Positions 21,069-29,615 of a stretch of DNA of 64,000 bases are shown here, in pieces. The position numbers and the translations under genes are program-made. The notes under the pieces were generated by a model that saw nothing but the letters and a program-made list of their open reading frames with translations, had not been told where the DNA came from and made no database searches. Position 1 is the stretch's first letter. Each line of letters opens with the position of its first letter. The stretch covers positions 47,761-111,760 of the forward strand of contig JBDUXZ010000021.1 in NCBI GenBank assembly GCA_039944855.1, written 5' to 3'. This DNA is from Rhodothermales bacterium. GTDB taxonomy: Bacteria; Bacteroidota; Rhodothermia; Rhodothermales; JANQRZ01.

Positions 21069-21298
21069 GCCCGAACGAGACTCGTGGGGGAGGTGAAGAT
21101 CGTTGCAACGAAGATCTGGGCGCGAGGCTCCACGCTTCACCAGAAATACTGTGCGTCCTCGCTTTGGGCGACAAAGGATACGTCGAGTGGGAAGCGTCGG
21201 GAGGGCCCGTTGATACGAACCGCACGTCGGCGGGTACGGACTGCACCGGCCGCGGGATCACACGCACGGAGGGTGCCGGTCGACGGGTGTCCGACGAG

Positions 21299-21871
21299 TC
21301 AGGGGCGGCGTGTCAGTACAGCCTCCAGCGAGCGCCGCGCCGCCTCGGGCACGACGGCCGGTTTCCCGTACCACAGCAGCCCGACGACCGTCTCGCGCGC
21401 GGCGTCAAGGCCTGCGAGGTCGTAGAACGCCGGCTCGCGGGTGACGGCCCCCGTCGTCCACTTCACGCCGATGCCCTCGCTCCAGAGATAGAGTTGGAAG
21501 TTCTGAATCGCGCAGGAGCACGCGGCGTAGTCCTCGCGCATGCGCGTCGCATCCTCCGAGACGCGGCACGTCACGACGAGCCAGCCGGGGACCGCAGCCC
21601 ACCGCACGCGCTTCGCCTCGCCCGCCGCCGCACCGCGCGCCGCTGCCACGAGCCGTGCGTTGAGGTCGACGATGGTCGCGGCCGTCTCCGGTCCGAGCAG
21701 GACGAACCGCCACGGTTCGGTCAGCCGGTGATTTGGCGCCCACCGCGCGAGGTCGAGAGCGCGGAGGAGCACATCGTCCGGCACCGGCTCGGGCTCGAAG
21801 AGGTGGACCGTCCGCCGCGAGCGGAGGAGGGCGGCGACGGCGTCGGGCACGGGGAGATCGGCGGGGCTCAC
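21299..21871 (-). CDS. Nitroreductase family protein
   Basis: 190 residues from GTG 21871, whose GTGA overlaps the TGA of the upstream hydrolase gene by 4 nt, implying coupled translation. FMN-dependent nitroreductase fold: RRTVHLFEPEPVPDDVL with the N-terminal phosphate-binding Arg cluster, ARWAPNHRLTEPWRFVLLG, CAIQNFQLYLWSEGIGVKW, and LLWYGKPAV near the C-terminus. Length fits the small YdjA-like branch. Substrate unknown; members reduce nitroaromatics, quinones or enones with NAD(P)H. A longer upstream frame through the hydrolase gene is rejected. Confidence 0.88.
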   Translation of the reverse strand: MSPADLPVPDAVAALLRSRRTVHLFEPEPVPDDVLLRALDLARWAPNHRLTEPWRFVLLGPETAATIVDLNARLVAAARGAAAGEAKRVRWAAVPGWLVVTCRVSEDATRMREDYAACSCAIQNFQLYLWSEGIGVKWTTGAVTREPAFYDLAGLDAARETVVGLLWYGKPAVVPEAARRSLEAVLTRRP

Positions 21872-22782
21872 GGGGCGAGGTGCTGGAGGAAGTCGAGGTA
21901 GTAGCGCGCCGTCGTGCGCGGGACTTCGAGCATCGGCGCGTGGCCGACGTCCGGCAGGAGGACGACACGAATGTCCGGCACACGTTCGGCCCAGACACGC
22001 GCGCTCGACGGGTCGATGATCCGGTCGTCGGCGCCGAAGAGGAGGAAGACGGGCATCGCGAGCGCGGGCAACTCGTCGGTGATGAGCATCGGCGGACTGT
22101 TGATGTCGCGCCAGATGTGCTGGTTCTCCTCCGCGCGCTCGGCGTAGGCACGGGCGAGGACGTCGCCGGCCGGCCACGGCAGGTCGGGCGGGTCGTTGAA
22201 GGCGAGGGCGACGAGGCTGTCGTACCCAGCCGCTGTCGTGGGGACGAGTGGGTTATCGCCGGCGGCGAGCGCTTCGCGGAAGGGGCTCGGGTCGGGCGGC
22301 TCCACGCCCGCCGGATCGAGGAGGAAGAGCGACGCGACGCGGTTCGGGTAGTCGAGCGCGATGCGCGTGGCGACGAGCCCGCCGAGCGAGTTGCCCGCGA
22401 GGTGGAACCGGTCCAGCCCGATGGCATCGAGCGCGGCCACGACGCCGTCCACGAGCGCCGGCACGTCGTACGTCGCCGCCGGGTCGAACGTGCTCTCGCC
22501 GTGGCCCGGCATGTCGGGGACGACGAGGCGGAGCGAGTCCGGGAGGTGGGGAACGAAGCGGACCCAGTTGTCTTTGTTCGCGGCGAACCCGTGCAGGAGG
22601 ACGACCGTCTGGCCCGGCGCTTCGCGTTCGAGGTAGGCGATCGTGCCGGTCGGTGTCTCCACCGTGCGTGCGTCGAGATCGGCTCCGCGGCGCTCGGCCT
22701 TCAGCCCGGCGGTGTAGAGGGTGTTCTGAACGGAGGTGCAGCCGGCGAGGAGGAGCAGGCTGAAGAGGGCGAAGCGGCGCAT
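21868..22782 (-). CDS. Alpha/beta hydrolase, predicted lipoprotein
   Basis: 304 residues. The N-terminus is a lipoprotein signal with lipobox LLAGC (C15). The hydrolase core follows: HGFAANKDNW oxyanion region, nucleophile S132 in AGNSLGGL, acid in FGADDRIID, and catalytic His in LLPDVGHAPM. Predicted to sit in the cell envelope; substrate unknown (esterase, lipase or C-C hydrolase are all possible). It overlaps the nitroreductase start by 4 nt, so the two are co-expressed. Confidence 0.9.
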   Translation of the reverse strand: MRRFALFSLLLLAGCTSVQNTLYTAGLKAERRGADLDARTVETPTGTIAYLEREAPGQTVVLLHGFAANKDNWVRFVPHLPDSLRLVVPDMPGHGESTFDPAATYDVPALVDGVVAALDAIGLDRFHLAGNSLGGLVATRIALDYPNRVASLFLLDPAGVEPPDPSPFREALAAGDNPLVPTTAAGYDSLVALAFNDPPDLPWPAGDVLARAYAERAEENQHIWRDINSPPMLITDELPALAMPVFLLFGADDRIIDPSSARVWAERVPDIRVVLLPDVGHAPMLEVPRTTARYYLDFLQHLAP

Positions 22783-22929
22783 CGGCGAAGGGTCGGGTGG
22801 GGGCTCCCCACGCGCGCGGCGGGGCGGAAGATCCCCGCACTGCGCTGGCCTCGGCGCTCGGCGTATCCGTCCCCGGTCCGCGTCCGATACGTCAGCGGAT
22901 AGCGCATGCGCGAGGCCGGGATATAGCGA

Positions 22930-22962
22930 AGCCGCCCGCGCTCTTCAGAGGCGCGGGCGGCT
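22930..22962 (-). terminator. Terminator after the HicB-like gene
   Basis: A 12-bp perfect GC stem (22930-22941 with 22951-22962) and a 9-nt loop, located 29 nt past the stop of the minus-strand HicB-like gene and upstream of the hydrolase. No long T-run follows, as is common in GC-rich genomes. Confidence 0.75.
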
Positions 22963-22990
22963 GCTTCCTTCTCGGGACGCGGAGGTGGGC

Positions 22991-23425
22991 TCAGGCGTCG
23001 AGGGCGTTGTTCTTGAGGATCCGCCCCTGCGTCAGCGACGGTGCCGACGTGCTCTCGCCGTCGCCGCCTTCGGTGGGCCGGTGCTCGCGGCTCCGGGCCA
23101 CGATCGAAGCCAGCGTGGAGTTCGGGGCGGAGGGCTTGGGCTCGCTCTCTCTGGCGTCCGGCGCCGCCGGCATCGCGGGCGGCCGGGCGGCGACGGGCGT
23201 GCCCACCGTCACCTGCACCGCGTGCATGTTCACGGCCGGGACTTCGCCGCCGTTGGCCCTCCGCTCGGCGACGATGCCTCGGACGATCTCGGACCCCATC
23301 GCGGAGGCTTCGGCGGGGGAGCCGCCCGTGGCGAACCAGCCGGGGATGTCGGGGCACGAGGCGAGGTAGCGGCCGGCGGACTGCGGGTCGGGGCGGGCGA
23401 TGACGACGTAGGTGTTGGCAGACAT
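22991..23425 (-). CDS. Orphan HicB-like domain protein
   Basis: 144 residues. The first ~60 residues (YVVIARPDPQSAGRYLASC, PDIPGWFATGGSPAEA) have the shape of a HicB-type partial RNase H fold: a beta strand pair, a CPD-x-PG turn and an EA-rich helix. The C-terminal half is Pro/Ala/Glu-rich and likely disordered. HicB proteins are antitoxins of HicA mRNA interferases, but no HicA-like gene lies on either side and there is no C-terminal DNA-binding domain. It could be a domesticated regulator. Own terminator downstream. The domain call is by pattern only. Confidence 0.6.
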   Translation of the reverse strand: MSANTYVVIARPDPQSAGRYLASCPDIPGWFATGGSPAEASAMGSEIVRGIVAERRANGGEVPAVNMHAVQVTVGTPVAARPPAMPAAPDARESEPKPSAPNSTLASIVARSREHRPTEGGDGESTSAPSLTQGRILKNNALDA

Positions 23426-23641
23426 AGCAGAGTCGGTACGTGGAGGCGTCGGGAGCCGCTGGGGGCGCGCGCGCTCAGAGGGGGCGCGGCGGCGAGATCC
23501 AGCGGGTGTGGTCGCTTTATCGGATGCGCCATGCCGGCGCTAAGCCCACGCCGTTTTTTACCTGCGGCTTCTCCACCTCCTCAGGACGCGCGGCCGGGGG
23601 AGAGGGAGCCGCGCCGTCGGGTGCAGCAGGCGTGCAGCGGC

Positions 23642-25069
23642 TCAGGCGAGGTCGAAGAAGTGCCGGATCTTCCGGAGGAGCGACACCGCTTCGGTGGTCT
23701 CGGCCGGCTCGCCGTCGGTGCGGGCGAACGCCTTCGTGTTCTGCTCCTGCCGCACGCTGACCTGGTGGGCGAGCGCTTCGGCCAGGGCCTCGTTGTTGGC
23801 GAGCACCCGGCGCATCTCGGCCCGCCGCACCTCGATGACCTCGACCTCGTCGAGCGCCCAGGCATCGGCCGAGCGCGGCTCGCCCGTCAGCAGCGCCATC
23901 TCGCCGAGGACCTCGCCGGGCCCGACCTCGGCCAGCGCCAGGGGGCGTCCGTCCGAGTCCGGGACGCGGATCTCGATCCGGCCACGCAGCACGACGAACA
24001 TCGACCCCCCTTCGCGGCCCGCCTGGATGAGCTGCTCGCCGGGGCCGAAGAGGAGGGTGCGGGCCTGCTCGGCGAGGCGCCCCCGCTCCTCGTCCGTCAG
24101 CGGCGCGAGGAGGGCGACGCGGCCGAGCTGCTCGTCGCGCTCGCGCACCTGCTCCTCTGCCGCGTCGAGCGCCTTCGTGCTGTGCCCGTCCCGGTCGTAG
24201 AGCAACTCGATGTGGGGGAAGGGGATGGTAATGCCGTTGCGCGCGAAGACGTACCACACGCGCTCGCGGACCTGCGAGTCGATCTCGGCTACCTCCATGT
24301 AGTCCTCGACCCAGTAGAGCACGTCGTACGTGATGGAGGACGCATCGAAGGCCCCGATGCGGACCCTCGGCGCGGGCCGCTCGGCCACGCCCGGCACGGC
24401 CGCGACGGTGGAGCGGATGAGCCCGATGATGTGCCGGGGCGGCGCGCCGTAGGGGGCCGGGATCGGGACGATGCGCCGATTCCTCTGGCTCCGCGCGAAG
24501 ACCTCAAGCGGCTCCCGTGCCATGACGCTGTTGGGGATGATGATCCGCGCGTTGTCCGTCGTCCGAATCGTCGTAGTGCGCCAGTTGAACGACTCGATGC
24601 GGCCCTCCATGCCGTCCGTGCGGAGGACGTCGTCCAGCCGGAACGGCTTCTCGATCTGCAGCGCGATGCCGGCGAAGAAGTTGCCGAGCGTGTCCTGCAG
24701 CGCCAGGCCGAGCACGACCGAGGCGGCGGCGCTCGTGGCGATCGCGCCGGTTAGACTCTGCCCGAAGACGCCGCCCGCGATCAGCAGCCCCAGCACGAAG
24801 TAGAGCACCATCGCGACGACGACATGGACGAGCGCGGGGGCCCGGTGCCCCTGTGCGCGCAGGAAGACCACGTCGAGTACGAAGAACCGGATGACTTGGA
24901 CGCTGAAGACGCCCAGCGCGGCGAGGAATCCGGCGAAGAGCCAGCGCAGGGACCGCACCTCCGAGATCGCCGGCGCGCCGGCCAGCGTGTACGCCACGCC
25001 GAAAGCCACGCCGAACACGAGGACGAAGACGAGCGAGAGCCGAAGCTGGCGGAGGGGGCGTGCGCTCAT
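23642..25069 (-). CDS. MscS-type channel fused to a cyclic-nucleotide-binding domain
   Basis: 475 residues. Four hydrophobic segments (about 10-30, 40-62, 75-100, 105-125) precede the MscS pore-lining helix and beta domain: ASVVLGLALQDTLGNFFAGIAL, then DGMEGRIESFNWRTT and IIIPNSVM. After the cytoplasmic domain (ends near 300) comes a cNMP-binding domain with the phosphate cassette GEMALLTGEPRSADAW, including the conserved Glu and Arg. This architecture matches the bacterial cyclic-nucleotide-gated (bCNG) branch, in which cAMP/cGMP rather than membrane tension may gate the pore. A single gene; the tRNA-Ala(GGC) terminator lies upstream. Confidence 0.92.
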   Translation of the reverse strand: MSARPLRQLRLSLVFVLVFGVAFGVAYTLAGAPAISEVRSLRWLFAGFLAALGVFSVQVIRFFVLDVVFLRAQGHRAPALVHVVVAMVLYFVLGLLIAGGVFGQSLTGAIATSAAASVVLGLALQDTLGNFFAGIALQIEKPFRLDDVLRTDGMEGRIESFNWRTTTIRTTDNARIIIPNSVMAREPLEVFARSQRNRRIVPIPAPYGAPPRHIIGLIRSTVAAVPGVAERPAPRVRIGAFDASSITYDVLYWVEDYMEVAEIDSQVRERVWYVFARNGITIPFPHIELLYDRDGHSTKALDAAEEQVRERDEQLGRVALLAPLTDEERGRLAEQARTLLFGPGEQLIQAGREGGSMFVVLRGRIEIRVPDSDGRPLALAEVGPGEVLGEMALLTGEPRSADAWALDEVEVIEVRRAEMRRVLANNEALAEALAHQVSVRQEQNTKAFARTDGEPAETTEAVSLLRKIRHFFDLA

Positions 25070-25298
25070 ACTCTGGCGGTGCAGGAGGAAGGACCGAGAA
25101 ACCCGTGCGCTGCCTCCGCGCGGCCGATGAGCTTCACCGCAACGGCGAAATCAGTCGCCCATGCGAATCGGGGCGGAGGAAGTTTGGAAGATGCAGCTAC
25201 GTCACCGGATTTACAACCGTCTTCCCGCAGGCCGCAGGCCGCCGGTCGCCCGATGCGCCGTGCCCACCAACGGCGGGCCGTCGATACCCCGGAATGCA

Positions 25299-25332
25299 GA
25301 ACGCCCGCGCTCGGAGAGAGACGCGGGCGTTC
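25299..25332 (-). terminator. Hairpin after tRNA-Ala(GGC)
   Basis: An 11-bp perfect stem, GAACGCCCGCG (25299-25309) with CGCGGGCGTTC (25322-25332), loop 12 nt, starts 8 nt downstream of the tRNA 3' end on the minus strand. This is the same placement as at the other tRNA-Ala gene. Confidence 0.75.
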
Positions 25333-25339
25333 GATGCTG

Positions 25340-25412
25340 TGGAGCTAAGCGGGTTCGAACCGCTGACCTCTGCAATGCCATTGCAGCGCTCTACCAACTG
25401 AGCTATAGCCCC
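25340..25412 (-). tRNA. tRNA-Ala, anticodon GGC
   Basis: A 73-nt cloverleaf reads from 25412 to 25340. Acceptor GGGGCTA/TAGCTCC with G3:U70, D arm as in the 6,170 copy, anticodon stem CTGCA/TGCAG with loop ATGGCAT (anticodon GGC), T arm AGCGG-TTCGAAC-CCGCT. Discriminator A; CCA is not encoded. Confidence 0.97.
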
Positions 25413-25530
25413 GAGGCCTACCGTCGCCGGCAGAACACCCAATCTACAAAGCCCACGCCGGGCGTGTCAATGGAGAGCGGGCGAAGAACGGACGCGCCGC
25501 GACGGGCACCGACCGATCCGCCCCGCGCGG

Positions 25531-25537
25531 TATCTTG
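25531..25537 (+). promoter_or_regulatory. Putative -7 element (TATCTTG) of thrA
   Basis: TATCTTG lies 37 nt before the thrA ATG. It matches the TAYCTTG form seen upstream of several genes in this window (37,091; 43,178; 46,102 minus; 48,967 minus; 52,738). No clear TTG is present at -33. Confidence 0.45.
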
Positions 25538-25574
25538 CAGCCCCCTCCCGTTCGCTCATCCCTCCCGTTCTCCG

Positions 25575-28052
25575 ATGTCGCTCGCTGACTCCGCCCGGCC
25601 CATCCGCGTCGCCAAATTCGGGGGGAGCTCGGTGGGGACGCCGGACCGCGTGCGCGAAGTCGTCCGCCTCGTGGCAGCGATGCCTGAGGCGGTGCGGCCC
25701 GTGGTCGTATCGTCGGCGTTTGGCGGGGTGACGGACGTGTTGCTGGCGGCGATCGAGGCGGCGAAGGGGCGGACGGGCGAGCACGCCGACCGCCTCGCCG
25801 CGCTCCGCACCCGCCACGCCGAGGCCGTCGATGCGCTCGCTCTCGACGGCGAGCGGGACGCGCTGAACGCGACGCTGAAGCCGATCTTCGACAACGTCGC
25901 CGAACTCCTCCACGGGGTCTACCTCCTGCGCGAGTGCACGCCGCGCTTTCAGGACGCCATCATCTCGGCCGGCGAGCGGCTGTCGGTGCCCGTCGTCGCC
26001 GCTGCGTTCCGGGCGGCCGGGCACGCCGCCGTCGCGCTCGACGCCACCGCCTTCGTCCGCACCGACGACGCCTTCGGCGAGGCCGCCGTCGACTTCGCCG
26101 AGACCGAGCGCCTCACGCGGGCCCGCTTCGCCGAGATCGATGCCGGTACGATCCCCGTGGTCACCGGCTTCGTCGCCTCCACCGACGAGGGCGTCACGAC
26201 GACGCTCGGCCGCTCGGGCAGCGACTACACCGCGACGATTCTCGGCGGTGCGCTCGACGCCGACGAGGTCGTGATCTGGACCGACGTCGACGGCGTGCTC
26301 TCGGCCGACCCGCGCATCGCGCCCGAGGCGTTCACGCTCGCCCACCTCTCGTACCGCGAAGCCGCCGAACTCGCGCACTTCGGGGCGAAGGTGCTGCACC
26401 CGCGCACAATGCGCCCGCTCGAAGAGAAAGGCATCCCGCTCCGCATCAAAAACACGATGAACCCCGACGCGCCGGGCTCGCTCATCGTCGCCGAGCCGCC
26501 GCCGGGCGAGGGGCACATCCGCGCCATCACCGCCGTCCGCGCCGCCGCCCTCGTCACGCTCGAAGGGGCTGGGATCATCGGCGTGCCGGACCTCACGGCG
26601 CGCGTGTTCGAGACCCTCGCCGACGCCGACCTCCCCGTCCTCCTCATCGCGCAGGCGTCGAGTCAGGGAAGCCTCTGCTTCGCCGTCCGCGACCGCGACC
26701 GCGCTCACGCGCTCCGCGTGCTCGAAAAGGAGTTCGAGCGCGAGTGCGAGCGCGGCGACCTCCACGGCATCCGCGCGCTCCCCGACGTGGCCGTGCTCGC
26801 GGGTGTCGGGAAGGGGATGCGCGAGGTGCCCGGCCTCGCGGGGCGGATGTTCGCGACGCTCGCGCGGGCTCGCGTCAACGTGCTCGCGATTGCCGAGGGC
26901 GCGTCGGAGCATAACCTCTCGGCCGTCGTCGCGGACGGCGATGCGCCGCGCGCAGTGGATGCGCTCCACGAGGCGTTCCCGCTGCGCCGCCTCCGCGCGC
27001 ACGTCGTTGTCGTCGGGGCGGGAACGATCGGGCGGAAGCTGCTCGACCTCCTCGCCCGGCAAGCGCCGGACCTGCTGGAGCGGCAGCGGCTGAACCTCCG
27101 CCTCGTCGGCCTGGCTGACTCGCGGCGGCTGACATGGGACGAGCGCGGGCTCGCGTTCGACGGAGCCCGTGAGCGGCTCGACGCGGCCGACAGCAGTGGG
27201 CTCGACGCCGTCACCGAGCGGATCGCGGCGGCGCGGCTGGAGCGGCTTGTCGTTGTCGATGCCACGGCGTCGGAGGAGGTGGCGCGGCGCTATCCCGACT
27301 GGCTCCGCGCGGGTGCCGCCGTCGTCACGCCGAACAAGCAGGCAAACACGCTTGGGCTCGATTTCTACGATTCCGTGCGAGCGGCGGCCCGCGAAGGCGA
27401 GGCGCCGTTCCTTTACGAGACGACCGTCGGCGCCGGGCTCTCCGTCATCTCGACGCTCCGCGACCTGATCCGCACCGGCGATCGCGTGCGTCGGATCGAG
27501 GGCGTGCTCTCGGGCACGCTCGCCTTCCTCTTCAACGCCCTCCGCGACGGCACGCCGTTCTCCGCTGCCGTCCGCCTCGCCGCCGAGCGCGGCTACACCG
27601 AGCCCGACCCCCGCGCCGACCTCTCCGGCGAGGATGTCGGCCGCAAGCTGCTGACGCTCGCGCGCGAGATGGGGCTGCGGCCAGAGCCCGACGCCGTCCG
27701 CGTCGAATCGCTCGTGCCCGAGGCGCTGCGCGCCGTGCCCCTCACCGACTTCTGGGACCGGCTCGCCGAGCACGACGCCGCGTGGGAACGCCGCGTCCGT
27801 GAGCACGCCGAACGCGGGGAGCAGATGCAGTACGTCTCGCTCCTCACGCCGGACGAAATCCACGCAGGCGTGCGGACGCTGCCGCCGGACTCGCCGCTTG
27901 CGGATCTGCGCGGCGCGGCGAACGTCGTAGCCTTCCACACCGAGCGCTACGCCGAAGAGCCGCTCATCGTGCAGGGGCCGGGCGCGAGCGCCGAGATCAC
28001 CGCCTCCGTCCTCCTCGCCGACATCGTCCGTGCCGCCGAAGCCATGAGGTAG
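25575..28052 (+). CDS. thrA: Bifunctional aspartate kinase/homoserine dehydrogenase
   Basis: 825 residues from ATG 25575 (MSLADSARPIRVAKFGGSS), the normal size of a ThrA-type fusion. The N-terminal kinase (KFGGSSVGTPDRV; TTLGRSGSDYTATILGG) phosphorylates aspartate. A middle regulatory ACT region (ITAVRAAALVTLEGAGIIG; SEHNLSAVV) would bind effector amino acids. The C-terminal homoserine dehydrogenase has a Rossmann motif VVVGAGTIGRKLLDLL near 478 and VVTPNKQANT near 589. It feeds both the threonine/methionine branch and, through aspartyl phosphate, the dapA/dapB lysine-DAP genes just downstream. The MBL gene follows after 2 nt. The upstream in-frame extension overlaps the tRNA and is rejected. 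Confidence 0.96.
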   Translation: MSLADSARPIRVAKFGGSSVGTPDRVREVVRLVAAMPEAVRPVVVSSAFGGVTDVLLAAIEAAKGRTGEHADRLAALRTRHAEAVDALALDGERDALNATLKPIFDNVAELLHGVYLLRECTPRFQDAIISAGERLSVPVVAAAFRAAGHAAVALDATAFVRTDDAFGEAAVDFAETERLTRARFAEIDAGTIPVVTGFVASTDEGVTTTLGRSGSDYTATILGGALDADEVVIWTDVDGVLSADPRIAPEAFTLAHLSYREAAELAHFGAKVLHPRTMRPLEEKGIPLRIKNTMNPDAPGSLIVAEPPPGEGHIRAITAVRAAALVTLEGAGIIGVPDLTARVFETLADADLPVLLIAQASSQGSLCFAVRDRDRAHALRVLEKEFERECERGDLHGIRALPDVAVLAGVGKGMREVPGLAGRMFATLARARVNVLAIAEGASEHNLSAVVADGDAPRAVDALHEAFPLRRLRAHVVVVGAGTIGRKLLDLLARQAPDLLERQRLNLRLVGLADSRRLTWDERGLAFDGARERLDAADSSGLDAVTERIAAARLERLVVVDATASEEVARRYPDWLRAGAAVVTPNKQANTLGLDFYDSVRAAAREGEAPFLYETTVGAGLSVISTLRDLIRTGDRVRRIEGVLSGTLAFLFNALRDGTPFSAAVRLAAERGYTEPDPRADLSGEDVGRKLLTLAREMGLRPEPDAVRVESLVPEALRAVPLTDFWDRLAEHDAAWERRVREHAERGEQMQYVSLLTPDEIHAGVRTLPPDSPLADLRGAANVVAFHTERYAEEPLIVQGPGASAEITASVLLADIVRAAEAMR

Positions 28053-28054
28053 CC

Positions 28055-28717
28055 GTGCAGCAACTCGCCGATGACCTGTATCACCTCCCGCTGATGCCCC
28101 GGAACGGCGTCAACGCCTATTTCGCGGGCGGCGTGCTCTTCGACGCGGGCACGTCGCGCGACGCGAAGAAAATCCTCCGTGCGCTCCGGGGGCACACGGT
28201 TACGGCGCATGCCCTCACGCACGCCCACCCGGACCATCAGGGCGCGAGCCATGCCGTCTGTGAGACGCTCGGGATTCCGCTCTGGTGCGGCACCGCCGAC
28301 GCCGACGCGATGACGTCCGGCGACCTCCGCCCCGTTATGCCTGACAACTGGCTCACACGCGTGATGCGCTCGCAGGCCGGCCCGGCGCATCCCGTCGACC
28401 GCTATCTGAAAGAGGGCGACGAGGTCGGCGGCTTCACGGTGATCGAGACGCCGGGGCACTCGCCGGGCCACGTCGTCTACTGGCGCGAGCGCGGCCGCAC
28501 GCTCATCCTCGGCGACGTGCTCAACGGGATGAACCTCCTCACCACGATCCCCGGTCTCCGCGAGCCGCCCACCGTGTTCACCCCAAACCCGGCGCAGAAC
28601 CGCGCCTCCGCCCGCAAGCTGGCCGGCCTCGCCCCCAACCTCGTCGTGTTCGGGCACGGGCCGCCGCTGCGCGACCCCGCCCGCTTCCGCGCCTTCATCT
28701 CTTCGCTCGCCGCCTGA
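28055..28717 (+). CDS. Metallo-beta-lactamase-fold hydrolase
   Basis: 220 residues from GTG 28055, 2 nt after the thrA stop. Metal-binding motif HAHPDH (THAHPDHQG) and the later ETPGHSPGH and GHGPPL supply the histidines of a binuclear centre, with the aspartate in ILGDVLNG. This resembles small glyoxalase-II-like or general MBL hydrolases. Its stop overlaps the dapB start (TGATG), so it is embedded in the aspartate-pathway operon, but no step of lysine or threonine synthesis is known to need it. Substrate unknown; hydrolysis of a thioester or detoxification of a pathway by-product is a guess. Confidence 0.9.
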   Translation: MQQLADDLYHLPLMPRNGVNAYFAGGVLFDAGTSRDAKKILRALRGHTVTAHALTHAHPDHQGASHAVCETLGIPLWCGTADADAMTSGDLRPVMPDNWLTRVMRSQAGPAHPVDRYLKEGDEVGGFTVIETPGHSPGHVVYWRERGRTLILGDVLNGMNLLTTIPGLREPPTVFTPNPAQNRASARKLAGLAPNLVVFGHGPPLRDPARFRAFISSLAA

Positions 28718-29481
28718 TGCCAGACTCGTCCACCGATTCGCTCAAAATCGCCCTCGTCGGGACCGGCCGGATGGGGCAGGCCGTTGAGGCCGTCGTCACC
28801 GGCGGCCCGCACGAGATCGTCGCCCGCTTCGACGCATCGCACCCGCTCGCGGATGTGCGCGACCCCGACGCCGAGCTGAACGGCGCCGACCTCGCCATCG
28901 ACTTCTCCACGCCCGACGTCGCGCTCGACCACCTCCACCAGTACTGCTTCTGGGGGCTCGACGCCGTCGTCGGTACGACGGGGTGGACGGACGAGATAGA
29001 GAAGGTGCGCGGTTGGGTGGAGGAGGGGCAGAACGGGCTGCTCTGGGCGCCGAACTTCTCGCTCGGCGTGGCCGTGCTCGTCCGCGCGATCCGTGGCGCG
29101 CTGCCGCTGTTGGAGAAGCTGGACGACTACGACCCCTTCGTACACGAAGTCCATCACACCGGCAAAGTCGACAGCCCGAGCGGGACGGCGCTCCTGCTCG
29201 CCGACGAACTGCTTGCCGGGCTCAGCCGTAAGACCCGCATCGAGCCCGAGACACAGCACGGCCGGATCGACGCCGCCGCGCTCCACGTGTCGTCGACGCG
29301 CGCCGGGCACGTCTTCGGCGAGCACACCGTCGGCTTCGACAGCGCGGTGGATTCGCTCGCGTTTCGGCACGTCGCGAAGGGCCGCTCGGCGTTCGCCGCC
29401 GGGGCCGTCCGCGCCGCCGAGTGGGTCCACGGCCGCGCCGGGCTCTTCACGCTCGACGACATGCTGGACGAGATGGGGTGA
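28717..29481 (+). CDS. dapB: 4-hydroxy-tetrahydrodipicolinate reductase
   Basis: 254 residues. NAD(P)H-dependent second step of the diaminopimelate branch. Seen: Rossmann start KIALVGTGRMGQAVE, the DLAIDFSTPD and VVGTTGWTDE loops, APNFSLGVAVL, and the catalytic EVHHTGKVDSPSGTA segment containing the conserved His pair and Lys. The length and the E(V/I)HH motif fit DapB well. ATG 28717 overlaps the stop of the MBL gene by one base. dapA follows after a 134-nt gap filled with two palindromic repeats. Confidence 0.95.
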   Translation: MPDSSTDSLKIALVGTGRMGQAVEAVVTGGPHEIVARFDASHPLADVRDPDAELNGADLAIDFSTPDVALDHLHQYCFWGLDAVVGTTGWTDEIEKVRGWVEEGQNGLLWAPNFSLGVAVLVRAIRGALPLLEKLDDYDPFVHEVHHTGKVDSPSGTALLLADELLAGLSRKTRIEPETQHGRIDAAALHVSSTRAGHVFGEHTVGFDSAVDSLAFRHVAKGRSAFAAGAVRAAEWVHGRAGLFTLDDMLDEMG

Positions 29482-29499
29482 CTCCGCTTGCGCCATCCC

Positions 29500-29527
29500 G
29501 CTGAGACGCAGCATGCTGCGTCTCTAC
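29500..29527 (+). repeat. 28-bp palindrome after dapB
   Basis: Core GAGACGCAGCATGCTGCGTC, centred on GCATGC, with right arm CTCTACCTTCG. Almost identical to the copies at 10,544 and 41,525. It begins 19 nt after the dapB stop and is oriented toward dapA. Confidence 0.88.
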
Positions 29528-29552
29528 CTTCGCATCAGCACAGCGCCATTCC

Positions 29553-29581
29553 GTAGAGACGCCCCGGCGGGCCGTCTCTAC
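29553..29581 (+). repeat. 29-bp palindrome in the dapA leader (CCGGCGGG-centre variant)
   Basis: GTAGAGACG and CGTCTCTAC arms enclose a GC-rich centre (CCCCGGCGGGC). It ends 34 nt before the dapA ATG. It shares arms with the GCATGC-centred copies but has a different core, like the copy at 34,978. Confidence 0.85.
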
Positions 29582-29615
29582 CTTCCGATCCTCTCCTCCC
29601 TTTCCTGAATTCCCG

